Notes under the pieces: generated by a model | Databases searched by the model: none | What the model saw: only the letters and a program-made list of their open reading frames with translations | What the model was told of the DNA's origin: nothing | NCBI RefSeq assembly: GCF_030704535.1 | Contig: NC_081820.1 | Span: 26,827,001 to 26,891,000, forward strand | DNA from: Vitis vinifera | Taxonomy: Eukaryota > Streptophyta > Magnoliopsida > Vitales > Vitaceae | Length of the DNA stretch: 64,000 nt | Direction: 5' to 3' | Position numbers and translations under genes: made by a program | Shown here: piece by piece, positions 35,601 through 49,400 of the stretch | Position numbering within the stretch: position 1 is the first letter of the stretch | Layout: each line of letters starts with the position of its first letter

Positions 35601-38036
35601 TCTTAATCACTAAGTTTTAATAAATGTTTTGAACATAATTTAATTTTCGATGATGATTATAACTCTTTGAAACAAAATATATCTATAAATTTACTTTCGA
35701 GAAAATACGCATATTTGAAAAACTCAAATAAAAAATGAAATGATAAATCGATTTCATTCTTATTTATTGATGTGTTTAGGTGATAGAAAACCGTATCCCA
35801 CTTTTACAAAGATTTTGGTCTGTCTTTTCCACACGTTACATCCAACTATCCTTACTTTCATCTTATTTTCATTTATATTCCTATGAAGTAAACATTTGTT
35901 AATCATTTACCGTCGCTTTTCATATGGAATAATTAAACTTGTTACCCTGAATTTCAGGGAAGAAACGTAGATTATTGAGATTTAATGAAGTGTCCAAAAT
36001 GGCCACAAGATTATGGAATCATGTTAATGCATTGAAATGATGTAATATTTTAATTGAAAGTTCAAACACACCCATATATGTTAAGACAAAGAGGTCATTT
36101 CATGGATCTTGATTTGGTAGTTGGTCCCTATCCATTCATTTATTCCTCCACCTTCTCTTTGCTATGATTGCCTTACCCAACTCAAATTTGTACTCATCTT
36201 GTGATATATGGTTAAATTCTAGGCTAGATAATATGCGATAATTAATTAATAATCTTACGAGGATTCGAGCCTGATAATAATTTTAATATTTATTTTTAAA
36301 AATATGAAAAATCGTTTTTGATACGATTTGGTGCACTTTTTTATTATGTGATATATGATATGATTTATATCCGAATATTTTTTTTATAAAATAAATATAT
36401 ATGACAAATTATAATTAATATGCTCTAAAATATGAAAATTAGGTCAATATATAAAAAATATTCAAAGGAAAGTTGTGGAATCAACTATTTATTAATATAC
36501 CATGCTAATTTTAATATTTTAGAATATTTGAATATTATATTTTATCATGGTTGAGGCTGACACATTAGTCAAATTGGTTAATTTCTGAAAAAAAAAAATT
36601 GAAAATGCTGAATTCCAAAAACGACGCCGTTTAGAAGGCGGAAAGCGTCAGCGTTTGCTTACATCAGAAGGTGTTGCCAAATTTGTCTCGTAGCAAAACC
36701 AGAACCGATGCCCTTCCCAAGAAATATTATTATTATTATTAAAAAAGAAAAGAGAATTAAAAAAAAAAAGAAAAGAGAATTAATATCTCGATGACTGTCA
36801 CTGCTGCAGAAAGTGACAGCTTTGGGACGCAGCCTAATGCCCACATACACGTGTCGCAAGTAAGCGATATATGCCCCCATGCGCATGTTAGATAAATCCA
36901 TACCATTTTTTCACCATCTTTAATTTCTTCACAAATTTCATATTCCCTAATTAATTCACCATTTTTTTTCTAAAAATTTTAAATCTAAAATAAGTAAATA
37001 ATAAATATAAAAAAATACCCCTTTAAAATAGTAAATTTTATTAGCACCAAATTAGTAAAGCATTGGTGCCTATCTAGAAGCTTTAGAAGGATAGAAAAAA
37101 TGCAACTCCTTCCATGCAACTATTGACTTTTATTTCATTGTTATTTAAATGAATATTTTATTTTCATGATTTTTAATTATTCTAAATTCATATAAATTGA
37201 ATTTCTAGATTTTAAATAATATTTAAACTCTCAAATTTTAATTATTATTTATGAACTCATATATTATGTTTGATTCTCGAAAAATATATAAAATGAAAAT
37301 AATTAAAATTATTTAAAAATCCATGCTTTTATAATTATTATATTTAAATTATTTTTTTTTCTTTGATTTTCTATTTTTGTTATATTTTTTTTCAAATTTT
37401 ATGACAACCAAATATAGATATACCTTCATATATTAATTTTTATTATAAAATATTATGACTAAAAAACAAAATTAAATTTTATTAATTGAAAATTTTCAAA
37501 AATAATGTAATGACTAATGAGAAAAATAATGTTGGAGGGTAATAATGGAATAAAATCATAAAAGTGAGGATAAGGATACAAATATTCCAATTTGGTATGA
37601 TACACGTGTTCATTATGCCATATAGAGTATGATGATGGCACAAGACATGATGGATGATGATGATGATGATGGTGGTGATGATAAGGGTGAGCATGGCATG
37701 GAGAAGGGGAAGGGTATTTTGGGAAAATGAAAAAATCGGGTCGTAAGAAGGTCCATAAAGGCTCGAAAAAGCCAAAGCGGACGATCCGAACAACGCCTAT
37801 TTATTTTCTCTCTCTGAAAAAAACTTTCTATTTCTCTCTCTATCTCTGGAGGATCAACAGTGGAATAGTTTTATATTGAAATATTTGATAATAATATAGA
37901 AAAGAAAAAGCCCTTCTCTGGTTTTACCTCCCTTTTTTCTCCCCGTTTTCTCATCGAATTTTGCAGGGAACTCCGGTTTCCTTTCGCATTCCTCGATCTT
38001 CAGGCTGTCTGGTTGTGGCATCGAATGGAAACATTT
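32641..38036. other. Gene-poor AT-rich spacer (5.4 kb)
   Basis: No supported gene. It includes a dispersed AT-rich repeat of the TTTTTAAAAACAATTT type (about 33840-34540), a diverged direct repeat at 34960-35070 and a GC-richer patch at 36615-36880 (AAACGACGCCGTTT motif). A (GAT)n run lies at about 37649-37680. The last ~240 bp are CT-rich leader or promoter sequence of the next gene. Confidence 0.5.
34960..35070. repeat. Imperfect direct repeat, two copies of ~50 bp
   Basis: ATATCATTATTCAATGATAT and ATATCATTAATCAGTGATAT each begin a copy that continues GATGTAAC...CCAT and ends AATGTGAACATA. The words are partly palindromic. Confidence 0.7.
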
Positions 38037-38051
38037 TAGATTAAGGCGCAG

Positions 38052-38258
38052 GTGGGATTGTTTCTTTTCTTTCTTTTTTGTTTTTTTGTTTTAATTATTT
38101 TTGTCTTTATTTTTTGATCGTCATTTGACCGACCCACAATTTCATTTCCGTTTTTTTGGTGTTCATCTTTGATGAACCAGGATTTTGTTTCGGTTCTTTT
38201 TTTTGGTGATCGTAGGTTGAACCCAGATTTTTTTACTTTTTTTATGGTTTTTTTGTAG
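38052..38258 (+). other. Probable leader intron of the CID-type gene
   Basis: Donor GCGCAG|GTGGGATT and acceptor TTTTTTGTAG|GGGG, with a T-rich body between, lie 31 bp upstream of the start codon. Inferred from splice consensus only. Confidence 0.5.
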
Positions 38259-38288
38259 GGGGGTCGTGTGATTTCGGGGGTTCTGATC

Positions 38289-41200
38289 ATGGCGGTTGTG
38301 GAGAATGCTGGAAATAAAGTGGGGTCGTCGAGTGCGAATTCTGAGAGTGCGGACACCAACGATTTTGGTCAATCGCAGCCGAGTAATCACACAGTTATGC
38401 AGAATTTGCAGCAGAAGAACACTAATAGCAAACCGATTTTGCTGCCAAATGATGAAAACTATTACTCGCAGAAGATACCCCAATTTCAGCAGAAAGCGGG
38501 GAGCAACGGAGTGGCCAAGATTCAGATGGTGGGGAGTTTCGGAAGAGATAGAGAAGATGGTGGGGATATTAGGGATTTGGAGGACCTTCTCTCCAAGTTG
38601 AACCCCATGGCCGAAGAATTTGTTCCACCTTCTCTCGCAAATGGCCATGGATGGTCTGCTGGTGCTGCTTTTGGATACACTAACAACTTTGTATTGCAGG
38701 CTAATTTTGGCAATGCAAATGGGAATGCTGGTAGACGGGTATGGTTTTTCTGTTTCATTTCCTATGTGTTTGTTTGGTTGCTGAGAAAATGGACTAAGGG
38801 CAAAGAAATATTGCATTTTCTTTTAGTATGTGTAGTACCTTACGGGTTTTGTTTGTTTGGTTTCCCAAAAAAAGGGAGAAAGAAAGAAGAAAGAGCCAAG
38901 TTGTTGTGTGGGGCTCAGTTGTTAGAATTCTATGTTTTGCCCGGCCCCAAAGAATGAGAAAAAAAAAAAAAATCTAAGACCCAGAATCACAATCTTGAGT
39001 CTTTGCCTCAGTTTATCTTATAGCATTTCTGTTTTATAGTTCTCAAGAAAAATTTTAGTTCTCCTGATGGTTTAGTTGTGCATTTCCTTTGTGCAGAAGA
39101 GGAACAATTATAATCAGAAGCGGAGAATCAACAGCCGAACCAGCATGGCACAGCGGGAGGAAGTGATTAAGAGGACAGTATATGTGTCTGACATTGATCA
39201 GCAGGTAAAGGTTATGTTAGCCTGTGTGTTGCCATTTTTTTTTCTGTTAATTGTTGTTTTGGTTTTGTTTTTCTTGTGTTGGACATGTGTTATTTTTCTT
39301 CCTGTTTTGAATTTAGGTCACTGAGGAAGATCTTGCTGCTCTTTTTATCAATTGTGGCCAGGTAATTCGGTGTTTCATGTTTTAAGTGTATTCCGGTTTG
39401 TTTGGACCAATGGAGTATTGTGTTTGTTAATGATTTCCTTTGGCATTTTGGTTGAAGGTTGTTGACTGTCGTATATGTGGTGATCCTAATTCCGTTCTCC
39501 GATTTGCCTTCGTTGAATTTACTGATGAGGGTATGTTCTGACCTTATGTATTTAATCTTTACCGTCTATTTAAGCAATGATCGATTTTGGTTTGACCCCA
39601 TTAAATTTCCAAAAAAGTGATTTTCATTCCCTGCAACATTGCTTTTAGAAATGAAATAAAATGTAAATGACTCCACAAACTGCTAACAGTTTCTAACATT
39701 AAATTGGTTTAACCGTTGACCGTTGTATGTAGCGCATGCATCCTCTTGCCTGAACATTGTTTTTTTAGGTATAATTAACATTCATGTGCTTGCAGAAGGC
39801 GCGCGGGCTGCTCTGAGTTTGGCGGGAACAATGCTTGGGTATTATCCAGTGAGAGTGCTACCTTCAAAAACTGCAATTGCACCTGTTAACCCAACATTTT
39901 TGCCAAGGGTGAGAGTATATTTTTTGTGGCCAATCTTTTATCTTTGTTTGATCTTATCATTCATATGACATATTTACTTTTTAGAACTGGATATAGGCTA
40001 CAATGATGCTGCTCTTGCAGTTTTTCCCTGTTTAACATGTTGGTGCTAGAAATGGGTATAGCTTAGAAACGTGCCGATCAAACATTGTTTACTATTTCTT
40101 GTGCTTGTTAATTAAATGTTATCGTGTCATCCAGTCTGAAGATGAACGTGAAATGTGCGCCAGGACTATTTACTGTACAAATATTGATAAGAAGGTATTT
40201 CTGAATCTACTTGTCACTTCTAGTGTGGTTGAGAGCACTAATTGGAAAATCTGTATCTGATTTACTTGTTTATTTGATGCAGGTGACCCAGGCAGAAGTC
40301 AAACTTTTCTTTGAATCAATTTGTGGAGAGGTTTGTATCTGCTTATAAATCAAACCAACCTGAAGTACTGCGTCTTGAATTCTTAGCTATAGTGAAAGAG
40401 CATCTTGTCTGGTATAGGTTCATCGCTTGAGGCTGCTTGGAGACTATCATCACTCTACTCGAATTGCTTTTGTCGAGTTTGTAATGGTAACTACCTACAA
40501 GCTCTTAAACTTTCTATGCCATATCCTTTACCTCTCAGGTGTTACTTTTTCTGTAACAATGCACCATGTGAAGTTCTCCCTCCTTTGGTACAATCTTGAA
40601 AGGGAATTGTATCTACACTCCTAATTAGAACTCAAAAACAAGAAAAAAAAGAAAAGAAAAGAAAAGAAAAGAAGGAAAATTCTGTTCTAGGTAAGGTACA
40701 CATGAACTTGCTGTCATCCAACCCTTTGATTGCTATATTGCCGTTAAAGCATGAAATTTGGTTCTTATAGAATTTGTCTATATGGGCATTGATTAATGCC
40801 TTTCAACTCACATGGACAAAACTGAAACAAATAGGGCTCTCATTTTTTATTGTGCATAATTGTGTCATTTCAAATGGATTCAGAAGTCAGATTTCCTTTA
40901 TGTACCGTGATAATTTTTTATTTTAGTCCCAATAAAATTTGGGAGTCCCACATTTGTGGCAATTCATGTGTTCATGGATGAAGTATGTGATGAACCCATA
41001 AAGAAAAATAATGATAACAATGTGGCAGTCCATAATACATGAATTTTCTTGATATAATTTACTTTTGCAATGAGAGAAAAGCATATTAGGAGTGCTAACG
41101 TTGTGGCATGGTACTGTGTGGTCTGGATGTTAAATTTTCTTAATATATTCTCTACTTGCAAAGGTTTGGGGTGGGGATGTGGAAGTTCCAATCTCAACTC

Positions 41201-42502
41201 CATGTAACAGGGGAAAAAAGGCATTATCAATGAAAATAAGTGTTTGTCACAGACTTGATACTTCTGAAGTTGCATTTTAACCAATGTATTCTAAGAATTT
41301 TGATAATTAGCTTTAGTTTCAGACCTTAATTTTTCAGATTATGATGCTGGCATGGTTTTTTGATAAATTAATTTCAATGTAAACTCCACAAAGTATATCT
41401 CGATGCTTGGGATACTGTTATTGGAGGAAATGGGAATGACAGTTTCTGGATGCTAACACTGCCAAATTTAAGTGGCTACTGGAATTGGGAAAAAGAGCCA
41501 GATGTGCGTGTGTGCATGATTGAGCTGGAGATTAATTGCATGAATGCCTTTTACAGTTAAAATGATTGTGGTTGATTATCTTGTCTCTTAGGCATTCTGG
41601 ATAACTATGTCCTTTGTACAAAAAAAAATGGTGGGATATAATAGGTGCTGTGACTTGAGATTAGAATAGAGCAACTCAAGAAAAGGGGAGGTTGGAAGGA
41701 GAGCAGTTGTGCCATGGGAAGGCATCATGTACTTGGGAATGGTGTTTGATTTGAGATCTAAGTTGGGATCCCTTTAGAATGAGGTTTGGTGTGCCTTGTA
41801 TAAGTGAAATGGCATGTCTAATTGGTTTGCACGTAGGCTCTCCAGATGAGCTTTAGGCTCAGAGCCAATCAATATGACCTGCAGGGATCAGAGATCTTAT
41901 TGAAGTGTGTTGACTGTTGGAGCTGGAAGGGGCTAGCAGTTGTAGTGCCTCAATGCTAGTTGAAGCATGTCGGAGAGTTGACTAAGACTGTGCCATAGCC
42001 ACACTTTCTGATTTAGATTATCTTTGAAGCAATGAAAGGCTCTTAACTCGAGACCTTGCCCCTGTTGCTTGTGCCAAGTCTATCAATAAGAACATGTCTT
42101 TAGTGAAAATGTTTTCATTTTCAGAAACATGTATGTGGGTACAAAGTAATGGGTATCTAGATATGAATTGCAATTTCTTCTTCACACTACATTACATCCT
42201 GCATGAGAACTCTTATCATTCTTTTGGCTTGATTTCTAGACTGACCGATTCTTGTTTATGCCGTGTTTTCTGCTCTTTCAGGCCGAGAGTGCAATTGCAG
42301 CCCTTAACTGTAGCGGCGCCATTTTAGGATCCCTGCCTATAAGGTTTGATTTCATAAACCTTTTTCCTTGATCTAACTTGATCTTCCCTTTTCTCTGTTC
42401 TTGTTCCTAACTTGCCACAATGTTTTTCTCTCATGTGTATACAGAGTCAGCCCATCAAAGACGCCTGTCAGGCCACGAGCTCCTCGCCCGGCCTTGCATT
42501 GA
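38289..42502 (+). CDS. PABP-interacting RNA-binding protein, CID8-13 type (PAM2 + 2 RRM)
   Basis: Ten exons: 38289-38738, 39097-39204, 39317-39361, 39458-39530, 39796-39908, 40135-40194, 40283-40330, 40418-40486, 42282-42343 and 42445-42502. They total 1086 nt, 361 residues, all in frame. Domains: a PAM2 motif at residues ~102-115 (SKLNPMAEEFVPPS); a basic bipartite NLS at 151-164 (KRNNYNQKRRINSR); RRM1 from ~177 (TVYVSDIDQQ, RFAFVEFTD); and RRM2 from ~274 (TIYCTNIDKK, RIAFVEF). The end is Pro/Arg-rich (VSPSKTPVRPRAPRP). This PAM2-NLS-RRM-RRM order defines the plant CTC-interacting-domain proteins CID8 to CID13. Known role: PAM2 binds the MLLE domain of poly(A)-binding protein. The cargo RNA is not known from sequence. 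The upstream extension of the frame lacks an ATG, so the ATG at 38289 is used. The eighth intron is long (1.8 kb). Confidence 0.93.
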
Positions 42503-44907
42503 ACCAGCCTTGCATGTGTCCTGGATGGATCTATTGCTGCTATAATATTTACATATACATACATAGATACAGACATGTTATTTAAGGTACTTGTGGCTTT
42601 TGTTTATCATCTTAGTTTCGTCCTCAGTGACTTAGCCCGGTATCTTTGTTACCTGTAGGGGTTATTTATGGTTGTTTATCTTAGCATGTAGAGCTGGAGG
42701 GGTTACCCATGTTTGTTTGTTTACCTTGTAGAGATGGGTGGAATTTCGAGGCTTTAAACCATTCCCATTATGGTTGATAGAGTAGGTCTGCTGTCCCAAA
42801 AGACTAATGTTTGTTCGAATTTTATGATGTTTCTAACTCCTGAAGGATTCTTCAAAGACCAATTTTAAAACTTTTGGTTCTTAATGATCTGTAGGTTTGG
42901 ATGCTTTGCTTGTTTTCTTATTTTTTTTGAGTTGCAGGCTGACATTCTTTGTTTCTATCTTTTAGATTATTTAGTCCGAGAGTTAGGTGAATCTGTTTGC
43001 TTTCAATTAAAAGGATTCCTAGTTACACGCCAAATTCACAATCAAACTTCAAATTTTCTTTCCTTTTCCTGCTGTTCTCCTTTAGGACTATTAACATATT
43101 GACAGTAAAAGTTGGTCAAATTCTCTGGAAGTAGTTTTCCCTTCAGGAAAGGGGTTTCAGGTCAAAACTCTACACTTTCCCATTGGGAAAAACTCAAAGT
43201 TGATGACTCAGGGTGGTTATCTTCTCATGAGGGCAACAATTCTATCTTTAATGATAGATAATTACAATGATGAAGAATAACCAGTTTCAAACGTCTTTCT
43301 AACTTACCAAAAGTTCAAAGCCAAGTAACTCTTCTCCTTGGAATAAGTTCAATCAGCTTCTGATCTGGAAACATGTAGGTTGAGAAGTGTTGGATGTATT
43401 CTTTTCGGCTTTGCCCATCGTTTTCAGCTTTGGCCAGGGGACAGGGTCATGGGCCTTTGGAAACCGTTATCGGAAATAGTTTTTGGATCGTTAGAACAGA
43501 AAATAGTTCTCTTAGATAACGGTTATTAGCTTAGGAAAACACATTTGACTAAGTATTGATGGAAAACAGTTCTTCGAGAATTTGTTCTCAAAATAGTTAA
43601 ATAGGTTGTTTTTAAGAATAAGTTGTGGGTTTTTTCAATTATTTTTTGTGAAGTTTTTTGAGTAATAATTGAAAATATAAAAAATGTTTTAAAAACTTTA
43701 ATATTGTACAATGTGTATTAAGAAAATTGTTTTTCATAGTATAAAATTTTGTTTCTAAAAACAATTGAAAACTGTTTTCACATACCGTTCCAAACTGACC
43801 CTTAATCTTAATGAGATTTCTCCTCATATATCCTTTCTCTGAATATGAGATTAGGTGGGTTGCAAAACCCTAGTAATCAATACAATTAACACCTAAACTG
43901 CTGGTTGAGTGTAAAAAATATGATCGATTCAGAATGGGTAATAATTCCAATCTACTTGTTTGAATGTTCCAATGATGACAGTGTGACATGAACCCAACCC
44001 TCATGACCATAAAGATGTGTTAATGATGAATTGGGCAATGAGGGGGGCACTGGCGAAGTTAAAAAGACAACTTTTCTTTTGTTTTGTTTTCCATTTTCAA
44101 ACAAGGTTCCAAGTCAAGTGCTTTCTCCCTTGGTTTATAGAAGTTTCCTGGAAAATGGTCCAAATGACCATATCTGTGACTAAGATCACACCACCCCACA
44201 CACCCAGTTCTTCCGCATCAAAAATTGTCTCAAACATTGGATTCCACACACGCCCTTCAAATCAGAAAAAGGAGATCATACCCCCCAAAAAAAAGACAAA
44301 GAAAAAAGAATTACAGAGAGTTGGCCTTCTGCAAATTGACAAGGAACTAAAAAAACTGAAAACCCCATTAAATGTTGGCAATGTGGGTGTGTCACTAGTG
44401 CTAACACAAACATGGGTTTGCCATGGGAAGCCTCATACTTCCGAGAATTTGATTCAAAAATCTGTTTCAAGGCCACACCTATGAAAAGGGTGAATGGCTC
44501 CTCTATACTGTATTCTCCAAAATAGGTAAGAAAAAAAAAGGTGTGCTGATTGACGATGGTGATTATGGTGGTGGTGGTGGTGGTGGGTGGTGGTGGAGGT
44601 GGATGACAATGAACAAATGTATGGTTACAGGAGCAAGCTCTAAATTCTAACAGCCTGTTCCAAGAGAATAACAATGAACAAATGTATACATAATTTTGGT
44701 TATAAAAACCAAACACTATCCTTTTCTTTGTTTCCTCCTTTTTCTTTCTATCCTTTTTGGTATGTTGTGTTTCCTCCTTATGAACCCTGCTCAGAGGCTG
44801 CAGCAGTCCTTGTCACTTCCCCTGCTGCTGTGGCTGCACCTGTTGCATAGCAGAAACAGCTTGTTATTAGTATTTACAAGATCTAGAGCTCTTCTTCAAT
44901 GGAGAAT
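42503..44907. other. 3' flank and spacer between convergent genes
   Basis: The left part is probable 3' UTR of the CID-type gene. A dispersed AT-rich repeat (GAAAACAGTT, TTTTAAGAATAAG, ACAATTGAAAAC words) fills about 43440-43800. A (TGG)n run lies at 44566-44602. No gene is supported. Confidence 0.5.
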
Positions 44908-46196
44908 TCAGTGTAAGGATTGGTTGGAGGAGAGATTCAAACCAGTGGCAGTGGCTCCCAGGGAAGCTGAAGCTGAAGCAGAAGCTGAAGCTGGAAGTGG
45001 TAAGATCCCAACAGCCTGGTATGGCTGAGGCAAGTAAGGGTACTGTGTTGTTTGTGGGTACTGAATTCCAAAACCTTGCATTTGGCTGCTCTGGCCTTGC
45101 TGAGTGTAGACTGGATAGTAACCGTAGTAAACTCCAGGCGTACCCGAAGGTGAGGAGTAGTAGGATGACATCTGCTGCCCACTATATGCATTGTAGTAGT
45201 TCTGCAGTAACACACCATTGATTAAACTTCAAAACCTAAATGAATCAGCATTGGAAAGATGGAAGAAGAATAACACTAACCATTGCATATAGTTCTTGTG
45301 GATAACCAGAGTACCTGAATTGAAGAAGAGAAGATTCATAAGACAATTGAAAGGAAAAAAAAAAATCCCAGAAAGAAAATACCATTCAAGAAGATTTTTA
45401 CCCATAGACAGAGTAAGGGGGGAATGAAAAATGGGGATTGGATTGACGGAAATTTGTTGAGGAGCCATGGTGGCTGGGTTTTCCCATTGATCCTGATGCT
45501 GGTCTGAGTCTCTCCATTCCTGCAGATTTTCCAAGAATGAAGAGATGAATTGGATCCTTTTCCCAATGAGTACTGAAAGTTTGTAAAGTTCTTCCACCAT
45601 TCTTTAAGCCCATTATCAGATAGAGATTAAGAAAACGAAAGCTGAACAGAAGAGAAAATGAGAGAAAATCACATACCATGATGGGGAGGAGGGCGAGTCT
45701 TGTGGGCACCAAGAGAGGCAATATTGCAATTGGCTCTCCTTCCATCAATGACAGGGGAGGGATCTTGGCAAGCTCTCATTGCTGAATCTGGATCCTTGAA
45801 TGTTACCTGAGAAAATCATTGGAGATAAATCAAACAGAAGAATTGAAACCAGAAAACAACAAGGAAAGATGGAAAAGAGAAAGAAAAAAAGAAAGTGGGC
45901 TAAATTACAAAGCCATATCCTTTTGATTTTCCTGAGACTTTATCAGTGATCACCACAGCCTCCAGGATCTCCCCAAACTGCTCAAAATATCGTTTCAAGG
46001 TTTCCCTGTGAGTCTCCCAAGCCAATCCCCCCACAAAGATCTTGGTATAGGTAGTGTCACCAAACTGTGTGGCATTGCCACCACCGCCGCCGCCGCCGCC
46101 GCCACCACCACCACCACCACCACCACCACCACCACCACCACCACTACCACCACCACCACCACCGCCCACCATTTGATACTGCCTTGGATGAGACAT
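44908..46196 (-). CDS. Single-RRM RNA-binding protein, RBM24/38-like (ARP1 type)
   Basis: Five exons: 45909-46196, 45677-45806, 45402-45519, 45281-45314 and 44908-45201. They total 864 nt, 287 residues, all joins in frame. The N-terminus [10 protein letters not shown] is followed by a polyglycine tract (7 Gly, Ser, 22 Gly). A single RRM covers ~44-125 with RNP2 KIFVGGLAW and RNP1 KGYGFVTF. The sequence after it ([17 protein letters not shown], then RLRPASG) is typical of plant homologues of RBM24/RBM38, including ARP1. The C-terminal half is Tyr/Gln/Pro/Ser-rich ([18 protein letters not shown]), of low complexity and prion-like, ending with an (Ala-Ser)n run. Known role: cytoplasmic or nuclear mRNA binding; ARP1 is linked to ABA response. 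The polyglycine is encoded by GGN codons and is slippage-prone. The upstream frame has other ATGs but the chosen one fits the family start. Confidence 0.92.
46079..46166. repeat. CCA/CCG trinucleotide run coding for polyglycine
   Basis: A near-pure trinucleotide tract within exon 1 of the RBM24/38-like gene (29 glycine codons broken by one serine). Confidence 0.95.
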
Positions 46197-46499
46197 GAAT
46201 ACCACCACAACCACCTCACCACCACCACAACTCCAAACAAACAAGAGCCCAGAAGACAATCTGAGAAAAACCCAGATAGAAAAACACCCAGAAGTCAAAA
46301 TCCAGAGAAAAACCTCAGAGAAAGTCTGTTTGATCACAAATATATGTGGGTGAATGGAATCAGTCAATCAGAAATCAAACCCAATAAAGATCTTTCATCA
46401 AACAAGAGTCTCAACAGTACCCACTTCTCGTTTTCTCTTTCTCTCTTCCTCCAAAGCTAGTATATTTCCACAGTCACATCTTCTAAGATTCCTCAACAA

Positions 46500-49400
46500 G
46501 GATACCTTTAACGAGAAAAATTATTGCTGTTTGGAGGGGCTGAAACTATAGCAGAAAAAGGGAGGAAAAGGAAGACCCAGAACAGAAACCCAAAAAAATT
46601 AAAAAAAAAAAAACTAGAAGAACAATTAAACAAAACCCCACGTATACATTATATATGTGAATTTATTATGGAAATTTTTTGTATATTAAAAAACAGAATT
46701 TATTAGCATAAATAACAAAAAAACCAAGAAGATTAAAGAATGGGAAAAAAACAAAAAAGGAGCAAGTGGGCACAAGAGAATAGTAGCAGTGATTTCCAAT
46801 GAAAAATCATACACATTATTTTTTTTTTTCCATATTTTAATCTTTCCCATATCAATTCTTTCCATCCAAAGATATCTGCTTCGCTGTATTCAACTTTCTA
46901 TATATCCCTTCCCCATCTCTGCATTATTATTATTTTACTATTGAGTCCAATACTTTATCATTCTATGTAGGCCTCAGTGTATTTGTAAGTAAATATGGCC
47001 CATGGGTTGTGCCATTAATCGTGGAGTTTGAACTCTTGAGGAGAAGTTTTGCCTCTAAAAATTCATATACATAAAGTAGGGAATACGATGCTTTGTAAAA
47101 ATATTTTAATATAAGTGAGATTACACCTCGTAAGAGTCCATTTATCAATGATTTTAAAATATTAAGGTATTGAATCAATTTTTGAGAAGTCAAAAAATCC
47201 CTTTTTTAAAAAGATTTGTAAGAACTAAGAACTTCTATTTCTATTTGGTTAATTTTATTCAAAAAAACTCATGACTTAAAAATAAAAAGTTAGTATAAAA
47301 GTCACAAAAATGTTACTTTTTGTAGAAGTTTTATTTTGATATATGTAATAAATTTTTTCATATTTAATAATTTTTTATAATACCAATATTATGGTATAAA
47401 AATTGTGACTTCGACTTTAATTTCAATTTCAATGACTTTTAATGTTTACGAGTACTCTTTTATAAAAATGGGTATATGATAATTTAAAAAAAAAAAAATT
47501 TTAAAAACTTAGAGAATCACTGAAATAGCTCATTTTAGAATGATTATGATTAAAACATTTTTATTTGTAGTGCTTTTGTAAGAAGTGATTCTAGTCTTGG
47601 GATTTTTTTGTTTTTTAAGAAAAAAATACTGTTTTAAGTGATTATGAATTACTTGGAGTGATTCCCCAAAATTTTAAAACAATTACTAATCTTATTTTTC
47701 CTTAAACGAAAAGAGAAAGAAGAAGAAGATTTTTATGTAATTAAAAATTTTAAAAATATGAAAATTATTTTTATTTCTAACAAAAGACTTCTACTCCCAT
47801 TTTAAAAATACAACTATGAAAAGTAAAATTAATGAGACATATACTTGGAAGGGAAAAAAGTGAAGGGTATTTACAATACATGGAATTTGCACTATTTAAG
47901 ATAAGAAAAGCCCATGACACCTCCATACCCAATAAGGCTTTATTTCTTTGGGATGTGAAAAAAAAAGGTCATACCCACTTGTACAATAGAGCATTATTAA
48001 GTGTTGACTGATCACAACTTTGATGGCATACAATTTCTACTTTGAGAAAAATAAGAATTTCTTTAGAAAGATGGCACACAAATCTAGTGGAAAATTCTTC
48101 TTCCATTGATGTTTTTTAGGTTCTAATCTTGAGCTTTATTCTTAAAAAGCACATTTGATATCAATTAGATAAAAAAAAAAGTCCTTTTCATGGAAAAATG
48201 ATGGCTTGGAAGGCGGGAATTTAACTTTCAAAAGTTTCATTATAGTCATGCTATGATTTACCTAAAAAAAAAAAAAAAAAGGAAGTAAATCACTTTAGCT
48301 TTGAATTTGAATAGACCTTGTTTTGTTTTATTTTCAAATAATTGAGGTGGGTGTTTTAGGAGTGGTTAGGAAACTATTTGAGAATACCGTTTTTTGTTTT
48401 TAGAACAGAAAACAATTTTTTAACTTAAAAGATACGATCTACCTTTTTTTAATTCTTAAAACATTTTATTTTTAAAATAAATTTAAGATATTTTCGAATG
48501 TTTTTTCATAGAGTGTTCTACGCAAAATTGAAAACATCAAGAATATTTTAGAAAGTTTTACATCGTATGTAAGTGTTTATTACTTTTATGAAGATTAAGC
48601 CAACAAAAGAGTCATTTTTCATGTTTTAGTTATATTTAAAAACTATTTTTAAGAATTATTTTTTATTAAAATTTTCAAACAAGCCTTTGTCTTTTATTTT
48701 TGAAAATAAGACATTTGAAATAAAGTTATCCTAAAACGACTTTCCATATTTTTTTTTTTGTTTCTATTATTTCTAAAAATAGAAAATATAAATCATCTTT
48801 AATTATGCTCTAAATTTTGTAAATTCTCGTTTGATTTTTTATTTTTAAAGGAAAAAAAACCCAAAATATGTATGATCAGTATACAATAATCAATAAGAAA
48901 ATTAGTGAACTTAGATTATGTTTTAATATTTACAATAAGACATTTAAGTTGACCAAGAAAAATAACATGAAAGTTGCATTAATCCATATGTATCCAAACT
49001 TGTGGGGAGAAAGTTCATCACGAGATATGGTTTTGAAAACATGCATATCATGTTTTTTAAAATACGAGTTGTTTTTACTTTATAGACTATCTTTTAAAAA
49101 GGCGAATTCGATAATTTCAAAATATTTTTTTGAAAACATAATTTTGAAGAAAAATTTATACAAAATATGATTTAAAAATATTATTTTAATATCTTTGGAT
49201 CATACTCATATTTCCAATTTCAAGAAAAGAGATCAATGTTTTCAAATGTCGGTTTTTGTTGAAAATATAAGTTCTACCTTGAAATTCAATAGCTTCTTTT
49301 AAAAGAAGAGTTTCACATGGTGTTCAATTCAAACAATATGATGTGATAGGTTTTGAAAAAGATAAATTTAGGGCCACCTTCAAAAAAAAAAAAAGAAACG

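Noticed and set aside
36615-36632. AAACGACGCCGTTT motif as a promoter element
   Set aside because: No gene starts nearby and the motif is common in plant spacers; no function can be claimed.
48868-49170. 100-codon ORF in the long spacer
   Set aside because: AT-driven composition (Asn, Lys, Ile, Phe-rich), no domain, no splice partners.
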